64,000 bases of DNA from Elioraea rosea (GCF_007644105.1 NZ_VFAC01000002.1:186001-250000), one strand, 5' to 3'. Counted from the first letter of the stretch, positions 1-7,965 are shown. Program-made: numbers and translations. The notes: generated from the sequence alone by a model not told the origin.

Positions 1-35
1 CGCCTGACGGCGTCGATGCGCGGCATTCGAACGCC

Positions 36-929
36 TCACGCGCGCAGCCGTGCCTGGACGGCGGCCAGCTTCTCCGGGTTGCGCACGACGTAGATCGCTG
101 CGATGCGGCCGTCGCGGATCTCCAGCGCGGTGCTCTGCGGCAGGCCATCGGGCTCCAGCGTGACGTAGCCGGGCAGTGTATTGACCAGGCCGAGATGCAG
201 CAGCGCGGTGATGCCCTCATCCCGCCGGCGCGCGAGGCCAACGAAGAAGCGCACGATCCTGTCGGCCCCCTCGATCGGGTTGAGCGCGGCCAGCCGGATG
301 CCACCACCATCCGTATGCAGCACGGCGTCCTCCGTCAGCAGTTCGCGCAGGACCGTTTCGTCACCCGTCTGGGTCGCGGTGAGGAAGGCGCGGGCTATCC
401 GTTCGGCCTCGGCGCTGGTGACGCGGTGTCGGGGCGTGGCGTCGCCGAGCCGCGCCCGCGCACGGCTCGCGAGCTTGCGGCACGCCGCTTCGGCCCGGCC
501 CAGCAGGCCGGCGATCTCCGCGAACGGCGTCTCGAACAGGTCGTGCAGGATGAATACGGCGCGCTCGGCCGGTGAGAGGCGCTGCAGCGCCAGCAGGAAC
601 GCCACGGACAGGTCCTGCGCGCGCTCGTGCGCGGCCTGCTGCGGCGGATCCCGTGACTCCAGAACGGGCTCGGGCAACCAGGGGCCGACATAGATCTCCC
701 GGCGGTGGCGGGCCGACTTCAGGTGGTCGAGGCTGAGCCGGGCCGTCGCCTTGAGCAGCCAGGCGCGCGGCACCGCGATGCTGCTTCGCTCGGCGCCCTG
801 CCAGCGCAGGAACACGTCCTGCACGATGTCCTCCGCGGTCGCGAGCGAGCCGGTCATGCGATAAGCGAGCCCGATCAACTCGGCACGGAGCGGAACGTAG
901 TGCTCGGCCGCGTCGGGCTCGCCCTGCAT
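36..929 (-). CDS. ECF41-family RNA polymerase sigma factor with C-terminal SnoaL-like domain
   Basis: A 297-residue extracytoplasmic-function sigma factor that would direct RNA polymerase to a small regulon. Region 2 lies near residues 15-80 and region 4 near 110-160. An NTF2/SnoaL-like extension of about 120 residues follows. Three ECF41 hallmarks are visible: WLPEP in the linker just after region 2, DGGG inside the extension, and NPEKL close to the C-terminus. In this family the extension takes the place of a separate anti-sigma factor. The start lies 2 bases after the stop of the carboxymuconolactone-decarboxylase gene, so the two form one operon. ECF41 genes typically sit beside a decarboxylase, oxidoreductase or epimerase, exactly as here. 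The signal sensed is unknown. Confidence 0.93.
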   Translation of the reverse strand: MQGEPDAAEHYVPLRAELIGLAYRMTGSLATAEDIVQDVFLRWQGAERSSIAVPRAWLLKATARLSLDHLKSARHRREIYVGPWLPEPVLESRDPPQQAAHERAQDLSVAFLLALQRLSPAERAVFILHDLFETPFAEIAGLLGRAEAACRKLASRARARLGDATPRHRVTSAEAERIARAFLTATQTGDETVLRELLTEDAVLHTDGGGIRLAALNPIEGADRIVRFFVGLARRRDEGITALLHLGLVNTLPGYVTLEPDGLPQSTALEIRDGRIAAIYVVRNPEKLAAVQARLRA

Positions 930-931
930 GG

Positions 932-1393
932 TCAGGCGGCCGCCGGCGCGGCGGCCTGCGGCGGCACCGCGCGGAAACCGATCGCGAGGCGGTTCCAGCC
1001 ATTAATCGTGACGATCAGCAGGGTGAGCTTCACGATCTCCTCATCGTTGAAATGCGGCTTCAGCCCGTCATAGTCACCGCCCGGCGCACGGGTCGTGGCG
1101 ACTAGCGTCAGCGCCTCGGTCCAGGCGAGAGCCGCGCGTTCCCGCGGCGTGTAGTGCGGCGCCTCCCGCCAGGCGTCGAGCAAATAGAGCCGGGCCTCCA
1201 CCTCGCCGGCCTTGCGCGCGTCGCGTGTGTGCATGTGGATGCAATAGGCGCAGCCGTTGATCTGGGAAGCGCGTGTCTCCACCAGCTTGATCAGGCTGTG
1301 CTCAAGCCCGCTCGAGGACACGGCCTTGTCGAGGTTCAGCATGGCCTTCATGAGCTGGGGAGCGGCTGCAAAGTAGTCCAGGCGGGTCGTCAT
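932..1393 (-). CDS. Carboxymuconolactone decarboxylase / AhpD-family protein
   Basis: A 153-residue all-helical protein of the CMD/AhpD superfamily. The redox motif CAYC followed by IHMH (residues about 48-55) is the CxxC-x3-H signature of AhpD-like peroxidatic disulfide proteins, so a role in hydroperoxide or quinone-type redox chemistry is likely. The substrate cannot be read from the sequence. It is the first gene of an operon with the ECF41 sigma factor downstream and lies just behind a sequence that matches the ECF41 promoter. This fits a sigma factor controlling its own operon. The start ATG is about 35 bases downstream of that promoter. Confidence 0.9.
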   Translation of the reverse strand: MTTRLDYFAAAPQLMKAMLNLDKAVSSSGLEHSLIKLVETRASQINGCAYCIHMHTRDARKAGEVEARLYLLDAWREAPHYTPRERAALAWTEALTLVATTRAPGGDYDGLKPHFNDEEIVKLTLLIVTINGWNRLAIGFRAVPPQAAAPAAA

Positions 1394-1427
1394 CGGGGAC
1401 CGTCCTTGCTGTGGGTTGTCCCCATAG

Positions 1428-1454
1428 GACGAGGCAGGGGCGCCGGATGTGACC
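1428..1454 (-). promoter_or_regulatory. Putative ECF41-dependent promoter upstream of the decarboxylase-sigma operon
   Basis: On the minus strand GGTCACA (1454-1448) is followed, after exactly 16 bases, by CGTC (1431-1428). The published ECF41 target consensus is TGTCACA-N16-CGTC, so only the first base differs. The element sits in the gap between the NmrA-like gene and the decarboxylase gene and points at the latter. Assignment is by motif match and context only. Confidence 0.7.
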
Positions 1455-1484
1455 GGCCGCGCAGGATGCGGCGCAGATTCCCCG

Positions 1485-2348
1485 TCACTTCGTTGGGACG
1501 ATCCGCTCGATGGCCGTCTTCAGGGATGTCGTGCCGCGCCGATGTTCGTTCCCGGCCTGCTGCGTGACCAGGCCGTTGGCGATGCCTTCGTACATCCCGA
1601 GCAGGGCGGCCGCCACCTCGGCGGGCACGCCCTGCTCCGCGAGCATGGCGGCGCGGCGTTCCGCCGGAACCAGGATCGGCGCCACGGGATGCCCGAGCAC
1701 TGCGGCAAAGGCCGTCGCCACGTCGCCTGCGCTCCAGTCTTCCGGCCCACTCAGCTCCACGATCCGCTTGCCGGTCCATTCCTCGCGCAGCAGGCCTGCC
1801 GCCGCCCGCCCGACATCGATCGTGCTCACCATCGGGATGCGCTTTGCGGGATCGAGGAAGGTCGGGAGCGTGCGGTCCGCCTTGGCCGCCGGCGCCACTT
1901 CATCCCAGGTCTCGACGAAGTACCCGGGCCGCAGGAAGGCCGTTGCCGGCGATGCCCCATCCAGAAGGGCTTCGAACCGGTTGAGCGTGGCGATCACGCC
2001 GGTGCCGGAAGCGTGCTGCGCCCCGACCGACGACAGGATCACAGCCTTGGGCAGGCGAGCGCGCCGCACCGCGGCGGCCAGAGCCGCGCCAAGCTCTCCG
2101 GTGCGCACGAAAGGATCGCCGTCCGCCGGCGGTGGGTTGAGAAGGAAGGCCCCGGATGCGCCCTTCAAGGCATGGGCCATGGCATCGGCAGCCTCGATGC
2201 GTGCGACCGCCACTTCGGCGCCGAGAGCGGCCCATCTCTCACCGTGGCGAGCGTTGCGCAGGACGACGCGCACCGGCTCGCCAGACTCCAGCAGGGCGCG
2301 CGCCGTCTCGCCGCCGGCCCGCCCATTCGCGCCAAGAACGACATGCAT
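1485..2348 (-). CDS. NmrA-like NAD(P)-binding oxidoreductase/epimerase
   Basis: About 287 residues of the atypical short-chain dehydrogenase (NmrA/SDR_a) family. The start was placed at the internal Met that opens MHVVLGANGRAGG, because this is the glycine-rich dinucleotide-binding motif and should lie at the very N-terminus; a frame exists upstream to 2411 but has no matching fold. Members act as NAD(P)H-dependent reductases or as redox sensors that bind the cofactor without turnover, and the substrate here is unknown. It is divergent from the LysR gene at 2433, the usual arrangement of a LysR protein and its target. It also supplies the oxidoreductase/epimerase member expected around ECF41 sigma factors. 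Confidence 0.85.
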   Translation of the reverse strand: MHVVLGANGRAGGETARALLESGEPVRVVLRNARHGERWAALGAEVAVARIEAADAMAHALKGASGAFLLNPPPADGDPFVRTGELGAALAAAVRRARLPKAVILSSVGAQHASGTGVIATLNRFEALLDGASPATAFLRPGYFVETWDEVAPAAKADRTLPTFLDPAKRIPMVSTIDVGRAAAGLLREEWTGKRIVELSGPEDWSAGDVATAFAAVLGHPVAPILVPAERRAAMLAEQGVPAEVAAALLGMYEGIANGLVTQQAGNEHRRGTTSLKTAIERIVPTK

Positions 2349-2399
2349 GGTCGACACTCCATCCGTTGCGTGATGGCGCTTGGGGTAGCGACGCCGCTT

Positions 2400-2418
2400 A
2401 CATGCGTCCAATGCATGT
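2400..2418. promoter_or_regulatory. Dyad resembling a LysR-type operator
   Basis: Perfect 6-base arms ACATGC and GCATGT are separated by 7 bases, which includes the T-N11-A layout of LysR boxes. The dyad lies between the divergent NmrA-like gene (start 2348) and the LysR gene (start 2433). It ends 14 bases before the LysR start codon, a fitting place for autoregulation and control of the neighbour. Confidence 0.5.
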
Positions 2419-2432
2419 GAAATATTGTACGT

Positions 2433-3380
2433 ATGCGCGAAGCGGATTTACGCCGGGCCGACCTGAACCTGCTCGTGGCGCTGGACGCCCTGCTGGAGGA
2501 GCGAAACGTCACGCGCGCAGCGCAACGGCTGGGCATCAGCCAGCCGGCCGCGAGCCGTGCGCTGGGGCGGTTGCGCGCGCTGTTCTCGGACGCGCTGCTG
2601 GTCGATGGTGCCGGCGGCTACGTGCTCAGCGCCCGCGCCGAGGAGGTCCGCCCCCAGCTGCGCACGATCCTGGGGAGCGTCGGCGAATTGCTCGACTCGC
2701 GCGCCTTCGATCCGAAGGCGGCGACGGGCCGCGTACGGCTTCTCATGCCCGATCTCCAGGCCGCCGCGCTGACACCCGGTCTGCTCGCCCTGCTTGACCG
2801 TGAGGCGCCGTCCCTGGATCTCGAGATTGTCGCGCCGGGCGCCAACCCGATCGAGGCGCTGGAGCAGGGTGTCGCGGATGCGATGGTCGGGCTGATCGAC
2901 GAAGCGCCGGCCGGCACCCAGCGCCGCCGCCTGTATGACGAAACCCTCGTCACGCTGCTGCGCGCGAACCACCCCGCGCTTGCGAGGAAGCTCACGCTCG
3001 ATCGCTACCTGGCGCTCGACCATATCGTGGTGAGCGTCACCGGCGTCGGGGCCGCACCGGTCGACGAGGTGCTTGCGCGCATGGGGAGAACCCGACGGGT
3101 CAAGCTGCGCGTGCCGAACTTCTTCGCGGCGGTCGAGATCGCCGCCCGCTCCGATCTCGTCATGACGCTGCCCGCAAGCCTGGCACGAGCGGCCGCCGAC
3201 ATGCGGCGCTTCGTGTCGCTGCCGCCCCCCCTCGATCTCGGGCGCTATTCGATGAGCCTCGTCTGGCATGCGCGGCAGCAGGACTCGCCCAGACACCTCT
3301 GGCTGAGGCGCGCGATCGTCACGGCGGCGACGGGCATGTCGTCCGCCGATCACCGCGTTGCGGCAACGCCGCGCCGATAG
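2433..3380 (+). CDS. LysR-family transcriptional regulator
   Basis: 315 residues. The N-terminal winged helix-turn-helix is clear: LNLLVALDALLEERNVTRAA leads into QRLGISQPAASRALGRLR at about residues 8-50. A two-lobed effector-binding domain from about residue 95 follows. It resembles the NodD/PcpR-like subgroup of LysR proteins, whose N-terminus begins DLNLLVAL. The gene is divergent from the NmrA-like oxidoreductase with a dyad between them, so it most likely regulates that gene in response to an unknown small molecule. No convincing Shine-Dalgarno precedes the start, and a leaderless or weakly translated message is possible. Confidence 0.93.
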   Translation: MREADLRRADLNLLVALDALLEERNVTRAAQRLGISQPAASRALGRLRALFSDALLVDGAGGYVLSARAEEVRPQLRTILGSVGELLDSRAFDPKAATGRVRLLMPDLQAAALTPGLLALLDREAPSLDLEIVAPGANPIEALEQGVADAMVGLIDEAPAGTQRRRLYDETLVTLLRANHPALARKLTLDRYLALDHIVVSVTGVGAAPVDEVLARMGRTRRVKLRVPNFFAAVEIAARSDLVMTLPASLARAAADMRRFVSLPPPLDLGRYSMSLVWHARQQDSPRHLWLRRAIVTAATGMSSADHRVAATPRR

Positions 3381-3414
3381 CCTGACACTCCCGTCACTCG
3401 TCCGAAGTCACGCC

Positions 3415-4272
3415 TTATCCTACGGCGACCTTGATGTGAGGCAGGTCGCGCGTCAGGGCGCGGAAGCCGACGCCGTAGTACATGTTCCGCGCGGCGGAAT
3501 GCGCCGGTGCGCCGCGACAGGCTGCAAGCATGCGGGTCGCGCCCGCTGCCCTCGCCAGATGCATGCCGTGCAGCTGTAACGCAGTTCCCAGGCCGCGTCG
3601 CCTGAACTCCCGATGCGTGCCCACGGGCTCAAACTCCGCGGTGCGCGTCACCTCGTCCATCCAGATGATCGTGCTCGCGACGAGCGTTCCGTCCGGTGCC
3701 GCGATGAGCGTATGCAGGTCGGCCCGATAGGGCCAGGTCCGGCGGACCCGATCGAACGCCGCCTCGGTGAGGGGGGATGAAGGCCAGGCGGCCCGATGCG
3801 CTTGGACCGCCTCCGTCGCCGATATGTCGCCGCCGCTCACGAAGCGGAAGCCTTCGGGCAGGACGGGAGCAGGCAGGTCGGTCAGTCCACGCGCGTTGAA
3901 CTGCACCCAGGGCCCGTCATCGCCGCCGGCATCGGCGTCGAACACGTAACCGTGTTCAGTGATGATGGGCGGCGCCACGGCATCCGCCGACTGCGCGGTC
4001 ACCGACCGGTCGACGTCGCCTGCAACCTGATCGTGCCAGTCCAGGATCTCCGTCAGCAGCGGCGCGTCGTCCGGATGCAGCTGCCAGGTCAGGTTGGCCG
4101 TCGTCGCTTCACCGAACGTCCCGTCGCCGCGCGCGATCCGATACGGCAGGCAGGCCCACGCCCAGGCGACCAGCCGGTCGCCGGTGAACTACAGCCGGTG
4201 CCGCCAGAACGGGTGAAGCGCATCGAAATCCTTTGCCCAGACCCAGGCAAGTTCGCCGACGCAGGTCGATCG
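3415..4272 (-). pseudogene. Double-GNAT acetyltransferase, interrupted by an in-frame stop
   Basis: The intact part (3415-4002, read from a GTG) encodes a C-terminal GNAT domain. It has the acetyl-CoA loop RRRGLGTALQ and ends GVGFRALTRDLPHIKV. The same frame continues upstream for about 60 codons with protein-like sequence (TFGEATTANLTWQLHPDD, then LTEILDWHD), meets a TAG at 4189-4191, and carries on beyond it with GELAWVWAKDFDALHPFWRH. Proteins of this type are usually about 300 residues with two GNAT halves. The TAG most simply comes from a TGG tryptophan codon. Farther upstream the frame loses coherence, so more damage or a frameshift is likely and the 5' boundary is approximate. A shortened one-domain protein starting at 4002 could still be made. 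Confidence 0.75.
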
Positions 4273-4700
4273 CGCCTTGAAGCGTCGCACTTCGCTTCTG
4301 CCGCTGCGGCCGTTGCGGCACCTGTGCCAGCCTCTAACGCCGGCCGACCCCGATCCCGGTCGCACGCGGGCCATGGAGCGCGCCGCCGGCGCGCAGGACC
4401 GGCCCTCTTGAGACGCTAAGGTCAGGAACGTGCCCGAGTAGATGAACTGCTTGCAATCACATTCCGGAGCGATCGGCCGAGGCGGGCTGTCCGCGCACTC
4501 GGGGGGCACCGATTTCGCCCCCGGGGACGACGCGCACGGCGTCTCATCAGGGTCAGCATCTCACGTGCCAGAGCGAATCCGAGACTCGACCAGAGGCCGG
4601 CGGATTCTCGCTGACTGCTTCCGTGGTGCTTCCGTGAGCACTTGCAGCACGCGGCAGCCGAAAAACGCTTCCGCTAGACCCTTGATTAGCGTAGATAATT
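4273..4700. other. Gene-free stretch next to the tRNA
   Basis: No reading frame here has family-like sequence. The frames that span it appear to be fragments of the decayed acetyltransferase or chance frames. It contains the direct repeats listed separately and abuts the 3' end of the tRNA-Arg gene, so it may be debris of an old insertion. Confidence 0.5.
4616..4636. repeat. Tandem direct repeats TGCTTCCGTG beside tRNA-Arg
   Basis: TGCTTCCGTG occurs at 4616-4625 and again at 4627-4636, and a shorter CGCTTCCG copy lies near 4666. They sit 65-85 bases beyond the 3' end of the tRNA-Arg gene. This is the place and spacing seen for arm-type integrase sites of elements that integrate into tRNA 3' ends. 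No integrase gene lies in the window. Confidence 0.45.
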
Positions 4701-4777
<77 letters not shown>

Positions 4778-4859
4778 GTGCCGCCTAGGTAGCCGAAGCG
4801 GACGTGGGAGGCAAACGGCATGCGTGCCCCCCCCGGTGCCGCAACGCCCTGCGAGACGG

Positions 4860-5276
4860 TCAGTCGTCGCGGTGGGTGCGTTCCATCCGCTCGTGCCGCT
4901 CCTGCGCCTCGATCGACAGCGTCGCGATCGGCCGGGCCTCGAGCCGGCGGAGCGTGATCGGCTCGCCCGTCTCCTCGCAGTACCCGTAGGTGCCGTTCTC
5001 GATGCGCTCGAGCGCCTGGTCGATCTTGCTGATCAGCTTGCGGGCACGGTCACGCGTGCGGAGCTCGAGGGCACGGTCGGTCTCGGCGGACGCACGGTCG
5101 GTAATGTCGGGCTCCTGCATGCCGCCGTTCTGCAGGCTTGCGAGGGTCTCGTCCGCCTCCTTCAGAAGCTCGGCCCGCCAGGCAAGCAACTTGCGCCGGA
5201 AGTACTCGAGTTGCTGGGGGTTCATGAACTCTTCGGCGTCGGAGGGCCGATAGTCGGGCGGCAACGTCACGATCAT
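4860..5276 (-). CDS. dksA: RNA polymerase-binding transcription factor DksA (cysteine-poor type)
   Basis: About 138 residues. A coiled-coil segment (about residues 30-100) leads into TYGYCEETGEPI and RRLEARPIATL, the globular end of DksA. DksA enters the RNA polymerase secondary channel and, with ppGpp, adjusts rRNA and amino-acid promoters. Only the first of the four zinc-finger cysteines of the E. coli protein remains; the others are Thr, Ser and Ala, as in other alphaproteobacterial DksA proteins, so a structural zinc is unlikely. The start was put at the Met of MIVTLPPDYRPSD, where family similarity begins; the frame upstream of it is extra. It is a single gene next to the tRNA. Confidence 0.93.
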   Translation of the reverse strand: MIVTLPPDYRPSDAEEFMNPQQLEYFRRKLLAWRAELLKEADETLASLQNGGMQEPDITDRASAETDRALELRTRDRARKLISKIDQALERIENGTYGYCEETGEPITLRRLEARPIATLSIEAQERHERMERTHRDD

Positions 5277-5462
5277 CTCACGTCCCCTTGGGTCGGGCGC
5301 TACCGCCCCTTGGCCTCTCCCCCCGGCGCTTTCCCGGGGCCGCGAGGCGGGCGGACTATACTTGCGCGCCCCGTCGCCGCCAAGCCTGCAAAGCAGGCGC
5401 CAACCCATTGAGACAAAACGGTTTCAGTAAGCGTCGTCCCGGCCTGCCCCGCCACTGATGCT

Positions 5463-5906
5463 TCAGGCGGGTATCGCCTCCCGCCGCGCGCGCGCCACTT
5501 CGAGCCGTGCGAGCTCGACCTTCGCGCGAAGGCTGACGGCGGCGACGACGTCGGCCAGCCGCGGATCGGCCGCGACACCCGGCTCGTCGGCAAGCTGTGC
5601 CAGTGCGGCGAGCCTCTCGGGCGAGATGCGGCCGCCGAGCATCGCGCGCTGCAGCCCGGCGAGCTCGTCGAGCATGCTCTCGGCCCGCTGCCGCGCCTCG
5701 CGGTCACGCTCGCCCCCGGCGATCGTTTCCTGAAGCGCGATCAGCGACGCGGCGATCGTCACGCCCTCGGCCGACGCAGCCTCGCGCGCCTCGGACGCCG
5801 CGCCCGCAAGACCGTCTGCCGGTACGCGGAACCGCCCTTGCGCACCCGTGGCGCGGCCAAGCCGCGCGGGCGGCGCGATCGGGCCATAGCCTGTGATCTT
5901 CACCAT
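5463..5906 (-). CDS. fliX: Flagellar assembly regulator FliX
   Basis: 147 residues, close to the usual FliX length. The start MVKITGYG has a good GGAGGT ribosome site 7 bases upstream. The C-terminal half (AMLGGRISPERLAALAQL, then SLRAKVELARLEVAR) matches FliX. In Caulobacter this protein ties completion of early flagellar structures to activity of the sigma-54 activator FlbD, and FliX is confined to alphaproteobacteria. It is divergent from flgI, and a sigma-54 promoter lies in the gap. Confidence 0.88.
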   Translation of the reverse strand: MVKITGYGPIAPPARLGRATGAQGRFRVPADGLAGAASEAREAASAEGVTIAASLIALQETIAGGERDREARQRAESMLDELAGLQRAMLGGRISPERLAALAQLADEPGVAADPRLADVVAAVSLRAKVELARLEVARARREAIPA

Positions 5907-5954
5907 CACCCACCTCCAGGCTGCACAGTGACGATAGGCAGCTTCGTCCGCAAT

Positions 5955-5969
5955 CGGCAGGTTTTGCCG
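5955..5969. promoter_or_regulatory. Dyad upstream of the flgI sigma-54 promoter (possible activator site)
   Basis: CGGCA-N5-TGCCG forms an inverted repeat centred about 75 bases upstream of the sigma-54 promoter and about 55 bases upstream of fliX. Placement and GGCAAAA content resemble flagellar enhancer (ftr-type) sites bound by FlbD in Caulobacter. The match to a formal consensus was not tested. Confidence 0.4.
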
Positions 5970-6023
5970 GGTCCGGAACGGCTGCGAGGGGCGGAATCCC
6001 TGGCTTTTCCTTGGCCTCGACGG

Positions 6024-6038
6024 TGGCACGGCGGTTGC
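6024..6038 (+). promoter_or_regulatory. Sigma-54 promoter of flgI
   Basis: TGGCAC-N5-TTGC is a perfect match to the -24/-12 consensus, with GG at 6025-6026 and GC at 6037-6038. Transcription would begin near 6050, about 35 bases before the flgI start. Flagellar hook-basal-body genes in Caulobacter-type hierarchies use sigma-54, which fits the neighbouring fliX. Confidence 0.88.
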
Positions 6039-6084
6039 GACCGGAAAGGCGACTGACCCTCGCCGCGAAGGACGACGCATTCCG

Positions 6085-7194
6085 ATGCCCGGCCGCCTGC
6101 TCATCACCCTCCTCGCGCTCTCCCTCGCCGCGCTTCCGGCCGCGGCGCAGGTCCGCATCAAGGACATCGCCGACGTCGAGGGCGTGCGGCAGAACCAGCT
6201 CGTCGGCTACGGCCTCGTCGTCGGCCTCAACGGAACGGGCGACAGGATGGCCGCCGCCCCCTTCACCCGGCAGAGCGTCATCGGCATGCTCGAGCGGCTT
6301 GGCGTGAACACGCGCGACCAGGAGCAGCGGCTCGACACCAAGAACATCGCCGCCGTCATGGTCACCGCCCAGCTCCCCGCCTTCTCCCGCGCCGGCGCGC
6401 GGATCGACGTGCATGTCGCAGCACTCGGCGACGCGACGAACCTCACCGGCGGCACGCTTCTCGTCACCCCCCTGCTCGGCGCGGATGGCGAGGTCTACGC
6501 CGTCGCCCAGGGCCAGGTGGCCACCGGTGCGATCGCCGCGCGGGGTGCCGCGCAGAGCATCACCCGCGGCGTGCCCACCGCCGGCCGCGTCGCCTCCGGT
6601 GCGACGATCGAGCGCGAGCTCGCCTTCACCCTTGGCAACGGCAACGGCATCCGGCTGACGCTGCGCAACCCCGATTTCACCACCGCGCGGCGCATCGCCG
6701 AGGCGGTGAACCGCTTCGCCCGCAGCCCCGTCGCGCGCCCGACCGACCCCGGCACGGTGCAGATCGCCATCGCCGGGCCCGCGGCCGCGAACCTCGTCGG
6801 ATTCATCACCGACATCGAGCAGCTCCGCGTCGAGCCCGACCAGGTGGCGCGCGTCATCATCGACGAGGCGAACGGCATAATCGTTATGGGTGCGAACGTA
6901 CGCGTCTCCACCGTCGCGATCGCGCAGGGCAACCTCACGATCCGCGTCACCGAGACCCCGCAGGTGAGCCAGCCAAACCCCTTCGGCAACGGCGAGACGG
7001 TGGTCGTGCCGCGCACGGAGATCGAGATCCAGGAGGACAACAACCGCCGCCTCGGCGTGGTACCCGGCAACGTGACGCTGCAGGACCTCGTGCGCAGCCT
7101 CAACGCGCTCGGCGTCGGGCCGCGCGAGATGATCCAGATCCTGCAGGCCATCAAGGCAGCCGGCGCGCTGCAGGCCGAACTCGAGGTGATGTGA
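6085..7194 (+). CDS. flgI: Flagellar P-ring protein FlgI
   Basis: 369 residues, the usual length. The Sec signal peptide (residues 1 to about 21, ending PAAAQ) exports it to the periplasm, where it forms the peptidoglycan-level ring around the flagellar rod. The mature N-terminus VRIKDIADVEGVRQNQLVGY and the later GLVVGLNGTGD are family signatures. The C-terminal LQDLVRSLNALGVGPREMIQ is also diagnostic. The first gene of the flgI-flgJ-flgN-like operon, behind the sigma-54 promoter at 6024. Confidence 0.97.
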   Translation: MPGRLLITLLALSLAALPAAAQVRIKDIADVEGVRQNQLVGYGLVVGLNGTGDRMAAAPFTRQSVIGMLERLGVNTRDQEQRLDTKNIAAVMVTAQLPAFSRAGARIDVHVAALGDATNLTGGTLLVTPLLGADGEVYAVAQGQVATGAIAARGAAQSITRGVPTAGRVASGATIERELAFTLGNGNGIRLTLRNPDFTTARRIAEAVNRFARSPVARPTDPGTVQIAIAGPAAANLVGFITDIEQLRVEPDQVARVIIDEANGIIVMGANVRVSTVAIAQGNLTIRVTETPQVSQPNPFGNGETVVVPRTEIEIQEDNNRRLGVVPGNVTLQDLVRSLNALGVGPREMIQILQAIKAAGALQAELEVM

Positions 7195-7195
7195 G

Positions 7196-7537
7196 ATGCA
7201 GCTCGGCCCCAATCCTGCGGCGGACGCTGCCCTGCGCGGAACGCCGGAACTGCGAAGCACCGGCCAGGATCTCGCCGCCATGCGGAAGTCGGCGCAGGAT
7301 TTCGAGGCGATGGCGCTCGGTGCGCTCCTGCAGCCGATGTTCGCCGGCACCGGCGATGGCGGGGCCTTCGGAACGGGCGGCAAGGGCGAGGCCGCCTGGG
7401 CGCCGATGCTCGTCAACGAGTACGCGCGCCTCACCGCTGCGAGCGGCGGCCTCGGCATCGGCGAGATGGTGCTGCGCCACATGATCGCTGCGCAGGAGAG
7501 GCTTCAACCCGCGATGCAGGACGCGACGGCGCCATGA
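7196..7537 (+). CDS. flgJ: FlgJ-type flagellar rod-binding protein (rod domain only)
   Basis: 113 residues starting one base after the flgI stop. The segment KSAQDFEAMALGALLQPMF and the later MLVNEYARLTAASGGLGIGEMVLRH are typical of the rod-binding domain found at the N-terminus of FlgJ. The peptidoglycan-hydrolase half of enterobacterial FlgJ is absent, as is normal in alphaproteobacteria, where a separate lytic enzyme does that job. It would act in the periplasm as a rod cap. Confidence 0.88.
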   Translation: MQLGPNPAADAALRGTPELRSTGQDLAAMRKSAQDFEAMALGALLQPMFAGTGDGGAFGTGGKGEAAWAPMLVNEYARLTAASGGLGIGEMVLRHMIAAQERLQPAMQDATAP

Positions 7538-7566
7538 CAACCGGCGCATCCATGAGGGAGACGACC

Positions 7567-7965
7567 ATGCTTCAGGCCTTGATTGCCGCCGGCGTGCGGC
7601 TGTCGGATCTTCTCGTCGCGGAGAACCGCGCGCTGACCGACCTCGATCTCGCCACGGCGGCGATGATCGCACCGGAGAAGCGCCGCGCGGTCGAGGCCTT
7701 CACAGCCGCAGAAGCCGCCGTGCGCAAGGGGGGCAGCCAGGCAGCCGGCGGCGAGCGCGATGCCTTGTCAGAACTCTCGACCCGGCTCGGCGAGCTCGCC
7801 GCCGCCAATCGCCGAATGCTCGAGCGCGCGCTCGCTGCGCAAGACATGGTGGTGCGCACCCTCACCGCCGCCGCGACGCCGAAGCCCGCCCTCTACGCAC
7901 CGCCGCGCCCCGCCCCGGGCCATGCCGCTCCGCCCCAGCCGGTCGGGTTCTCCGCGAACGCCTGA
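7567..7965 (+). CDS. FlgN-like flagellar protein (probable export chaperone)
   Basis: About 132 residues, mostly helical, with a Pro/Ala-rich tail from about residue 105. An ATG at 7534 overlaps the flgJ stop. The ATG at 7567, preceded by GAGGGAG, is the better start. Small helical proteins in this position of flagellar operons belong to the FlgN type-III chaperone group, which escorts hook-associated proteins. Family assignment rests on position, size and helix content, so it is tentative. Confidence 0.55.
   Translation: MLQALIAAGVRLSDLLVAENRALTDLDLATAAMIAPEKRRAVEAFTAAEAAVRKGGSQAAGGERDALSELSTRLGELAAANRRMLERALAAQDMVVRTLTAAATPKPALYAPPRPAPGHAAPPQPVGFSANA

Noticed and set aside
5704-7482. A 592-codon minus-strand frame across flgI
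   Set aside because: Antisense to flgI and flgJ; no start with a ribosome site and repetitive charged composition.
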